Shown piece by piece: positions 61,527 to 64,000 of a stretch of DNA of 64,000 nucleotides (its first letter is position 1; the number at the start of each line of letters is the position of its first letter). Both the position numbers and the translations under genes were made by a program. The notes beneath the pieces are model-generated. The model was given only the letters and a program-made list of their open reading frames with translations. It was not told where the DNA came from and ran no database searches. Source of the stretch: CAVSRC01 sp963830205 (GTDB lineage: Bacteria; Pseudomonadota; Alphaproteobacteria; Rhizobiales; Kaistiaceae); assembly GCA_963830205.1 (NCBI GenBank), contig CAWHLP010000031.1:210719-274718 (forward strand), read 5' to 3'.

Positions 61527-62680
61527 TTCGAGCGATCCACGTTCGGCGCGACGTTGCGGTACCAGCCTTCGTTGATCGCCTTCTCCCAGTCGCCGCCCGG
61601 GAAGACCGGGATCGAGGCCGGGATGAGGTCCTTGTACTTGTCGTGCAGATCCGGCGCGACGTAGTCCCAGGAAACGCCGGGGAAGCCGCCGAGCTTGGTG
61701 ATCACCGCGGACTGCACGTCCTGCGACAGGATGAAGTCGGCGAGCTTGACGGCCAGCGCCTTGTTGGCGGCGTTGGTCGGCACGGTGATGTGGGCGAAGT
61801 TGCCCGGGAAGCCGAGGTCGGAGAGCTGCAGCAAGCCGGTGCTGTCCGGCAGGACGCCCTGGCTGATCGCCGACAGCGCCTGGTCCGACCAGGCCGGGAT
61901 CATCGTCACGGCCGACTGCGACAAGAGCTGGATCGACTGGGTGTTGCCCGAGGTGTAGGCGCCCTTGTCCATCAGCGACGGGGCGAGGTCGAGCAGCAGG
62001 CTCCACGCCTTGCCGAGCACTTCATCGCCCTTGGCCTGGGTGTAGTTGTCGACGGCGAACATCGACGGGTCGTTGCCGTTGGCGGCGTAGATGGCGCGGC
62101 GCACGAAATTGCCGCCGGATCCGCCCTTGTCCGGGCGGTTGTAGATGAACTGGCCGGGGTTCGCCTTGATCCAGGCGACGAGGTCGGGCCAGGTCTTGGG
62201 CGCCTTGGACGGGTCGAGCTTGGTGGTGTCGTAGGCGAGCAGCACCTGCGAACCGCGATAGGGCAGGTTCTGCGTCAGGTTGTCGATCTTGAAGGCGAGC
62301 GGGTTGATCTTCGAATAGTTGGAGAGGTTCTCCTTGGCGAAGTCCACCCACAGGCCTTTGTCGAGCGCGCCGACCGGCTGGCGGGCGTCGAAGCCCTCGA
62401 AGAAGTCGGCCTGCGGATCGTTGTTGCCGGCCAGGGCCGCGAGTGCCCGCTGGGCGATCGCCTGCAGGCCCGCGTTGTCGCCCGCGTCGACCAGATTGAT
62501 GGTGGCGCCGGGATTGGCCGCCTCGAAGGGCGGCTTGATGTAGTTGGTCCAGAAGTCCATGACGTTCTGGTCCGAGCTTGTGTACCAGTCGATGCGGTTG
62601 GCCTCGGCGAAGGCCAGCCGCGGCAGCATCGAGGCGCCCGCGACGGCGCCGGTAGTCAGCAGGAATTCACGACAATTCAT
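61523..62680 (-). CDS. ABC transporter substrate-binding protein (family 1)
   Basis: Periplasmic binding protein of 385 residues. The N-terminus MNCREFLLTTGAVAGASMLP has a signal-like stretch ending FAEA; a Cys at position 3 is not a lipobox. DWYTSSDQNVMDFWTNYIKP, then PQADFFEGFDARQPVGAL and WPDLVAWIKANPGQFIYNRP, resemble iron/thiamine/polyamine-type and UgpB-type binders. The neighbouring phosphodiesterase suggests glycerophosphodiesters. The 235-base gap upstream, with an AT-rich part near 62770-62800, should hold the operon promoter. Confidence 0.88.
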   Translation of the reverse strand: MNCREFLLTTGAVAGASMLPRLAFAEANRIDWYTSSDQNVMDFWTNYIKPPFEAANPGATINLVDAGDNAGLQAIAQRALAALAGNNDPQADFFEGFDARQPVGALDKGLWVDFAKENLSNYSKINPLAFKIDNLTQNLPYRGSQVLLAYDTTKLDPSKAPKTWPDLVAWIKANPGQFIYNRPDKGGSGGNFVRRAIYAANGNDPSMFAVDNYTQAKGDEVLGKAWSLLLDLAPSLMDKGAYTSGNTQSIQLLSQSAVTMIPAWSDQALSAISQGVLPDSTGLLQLSDLGFPGNFAHITVPTNAANKALAVKLADFILSQDVQSAVITKLGGFPGVSWDYVAPDLHDKYKDLIPASIPVFPGGDWEKAINEGWYRNVAPNVDRSK

Positions 62681-62915
62681 TTATTTCCCTCTCCCTTGTA
62701 GCGGCTGGTGGATTCCGTAGCCGTCTATGCTTCTGGGAGAGAAGTTAACCCCCGCCAGAACCAAGGCAAGCCAAAAATGGAGCAGAAAATCCATTCCACC
62801 GCCGGATGGAACATACGTTCGCAAGCCGATTCCTAGCGTCGGCCCGTGACGGATGCGTGACATCCGGCGCTTCGCGGGCGGCAGAGTGCGGCGCGCTGTG
62901 CCGTGCCGGTGGCCG

Positions 62916-63768
62916 CTATGCGGCGGCCTGCAGGAAGGCGAGATTGCGCCGGGCGAGCTGCAGCGGCGTTTCCGCGGCGTCCTTGGCGATGTCCTGCTCG
63001 ACGACCACCGGGCCGTCATAGCCCTTCTCCTCGAGCAGGCGAATCACCGCGCGCATGTCCACCGCCCCGTCGGGCAGCGGCGCCATGACGCCGGCGCCAT
63101 AGGAATCCTCGATCGACAAGCCTGCGGTCGAGCACGCGCTGGCGCACGCTGGCGTCGACGTTCTTCAGGTGGACATAGGCGATACGGTCCCAGACTTTGC
63201 GCATGTAGGCGATCGGGTCCTGGTTCCAGAAGGCGTGGTGGCCGGTGTCGAGGCAGAGATCGATGTCCGTCTCGGCCAGCAGCCGGTCGATCTGGGCCTC
63301 GAATTCGACGGCCGTGCCGATGTGCGGGTGGAAGGTCGCCTTGAGGCCGAACTCGCCTTCGATGATCGCCTGCGCCTCGCGCACGGCGGCCACCAGCCCC
63401 TGCCAGCCGGCCTCGTCGAGCACGCCCTCGCGCCCCGCCGGATACCAGGCGCTCTCGTCCATGATGACCAGGTGGCGGGCGCCGAGCCCGCCGAGCAGGG
63501 GCGCCAGCTCGCGCAGCGTGCGCATCAGCTCGGGCGCGGCGGCGCGCTCGCCGAAAATGTGGACGTGGGTGGCGCCGATCAGAGTCAACCCGCGCCGGGC
63601 CAGCTCGGCGCGGACGGTGGCCGGGTCCTTGGGCAGATAGCCGAAGGGGCCGAGTTCGGTGCCGCGATAGCCGGCGGCGGCAACCTCATCGAGGTATTGC
63701 TGCCAGGTAACCGTGTTGCCGGTCGGGTAGTTGATGCCCCACGAGCAGGGCGCGTTGCCAAAGAGCAT
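62916..63768 (-). CDS. Sugar phosphate isomerase/epimerase family TIM barrel, IolE-like (frameshifted)
   Basis: TIM-barrel protein of about 283 residues in the inosose dehydratase/hexulose epimerase group. It has MLFGNAPCSWGINYPTGN (the start is typical of IolE), GYRGTELGPFGYLP (Glu), KATFHPHIGTAVE (His), DLCLDTGHHAFWNQDP (Asp, His) and VHLKNVD. Near 63120 an extra A (CGCAGGC) breaks the frame; the end GLSIEDSYGAGVMAPLPDGA and PVVVEQDIAKD (Glu) runs in the next frame, and the length is 3n+1. It lies upstream of the transporter on the same strand. Dehydration of an inosose would fit an inositol route, but related epimerases are possible. Confidence 0.85.
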
Positions 63769-63873
63769 TGTCGAGCCGCCAGGTCGGATTCGCCACGTTG
63801 GAAGATTCGATTGCGCTACGGCGGAAAGGTTGCACTCATAGAACCGAGCAGATTAGCGATCTATTCGCTGATT

Positions 63874-63965
<92 letters not shown>

Positions 63966-64000
63966 CGCGCGGCGTCTCTAGCCGCGCCGGGGCGGCAGCG

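Overview
The window looks like chromosomal DNA of a GC-rich alphaproteobacterium, most likely of the order Hyphomicrobiales (Rhizobiales). This rests on the rhamnose locus, whose gene order (DeoR repressor, substrate-binding protein, ATPase, two permeases, mutarotase, FGGY kinase, with a divergent bifunctional aldolase/dehydrogenase and isomerase) is that of the rhizobial rhaRSTPQUK-rhaDI system. Genus cannot be decided from the sequence. I see no phage, plasmid, transposase or CRISPR features.

Layout. (1) 1-3946, minus strand: chemotaxis genes, with a frameshifted MCP, a CheW, a CheR with TPR tail and a second CheW-like protein. (2) 4222-10121, minus: a BMP-type nucleobase/nucleoside ABC transporter with a CodA-like cytosine deaminase family hydrolase. 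(3) 10700-14292: a HAD phosphatase, a TetR regulator, a TIM-barrel isomerase/epimerase and a Gfo/Idh/MocA oxidoreductase. The last two are divergent from (4) 14570-22329, plus: a CUT1 sugar ABC transporter with three more Gfo/Idh/MocA oxidoreductases and an MsmX/UgpC-type ATPase. (5) 22378-24198, minus: the ABC-F protein Uup. (6) 24386-36273: L-rhamnose catabolism, with a second, E. coli-type rhamnulose-1-phosphate aldolase. (7) 36489-43589, plus: DeoR regulator, BadF-type kinase, CUT1 transporter without its own ATPase, AgaS-type SIS isomerase and KbaZ/GatZ-type protein (amino-sugar or galactose-type sugar catabolism). (8) 43596-51831, minus, with a divergent IclR regulator: a dipeptide-type ABC transporter with an amidohydrolase/deacetylase, a SelA-like PLP enzyme and a RidA-like protein. 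(9) 52750-55816: an accessory patch with a relic of a CCA-adding enzyme, an SDR with a divergent MarR regulator, a broken small ORF and MgtC. (10) 56012-63768, minus: an ABC transporter with a glycerophosphodiester phosphodiesterase, an inositol monophosphatase family enzyme, a Gfo/Idh/MocA oxidoreductase and an IolE-like protein. A tRNA-Ser(CGA) closes the window.

The theme is uptake and catabolism of small organic compounds: six ABC importers, each translationally coupled to its own enzymes and most with a local regulator. In four of them a strong hairpin follows the binding-protein gene.

Many genes carry one-base frameshifts. In every gene with a single net shift the net change is +1 base, which points to insertion-type sequencing or assembly errors rather than real gene decay. 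Such genes are reported as CDS over their full extent. The most interesting uncharacterised units are the SelA-like/deacetylase/RidA/peptide-transporter operon and the glycerophosphodiester-inositol-type operon.
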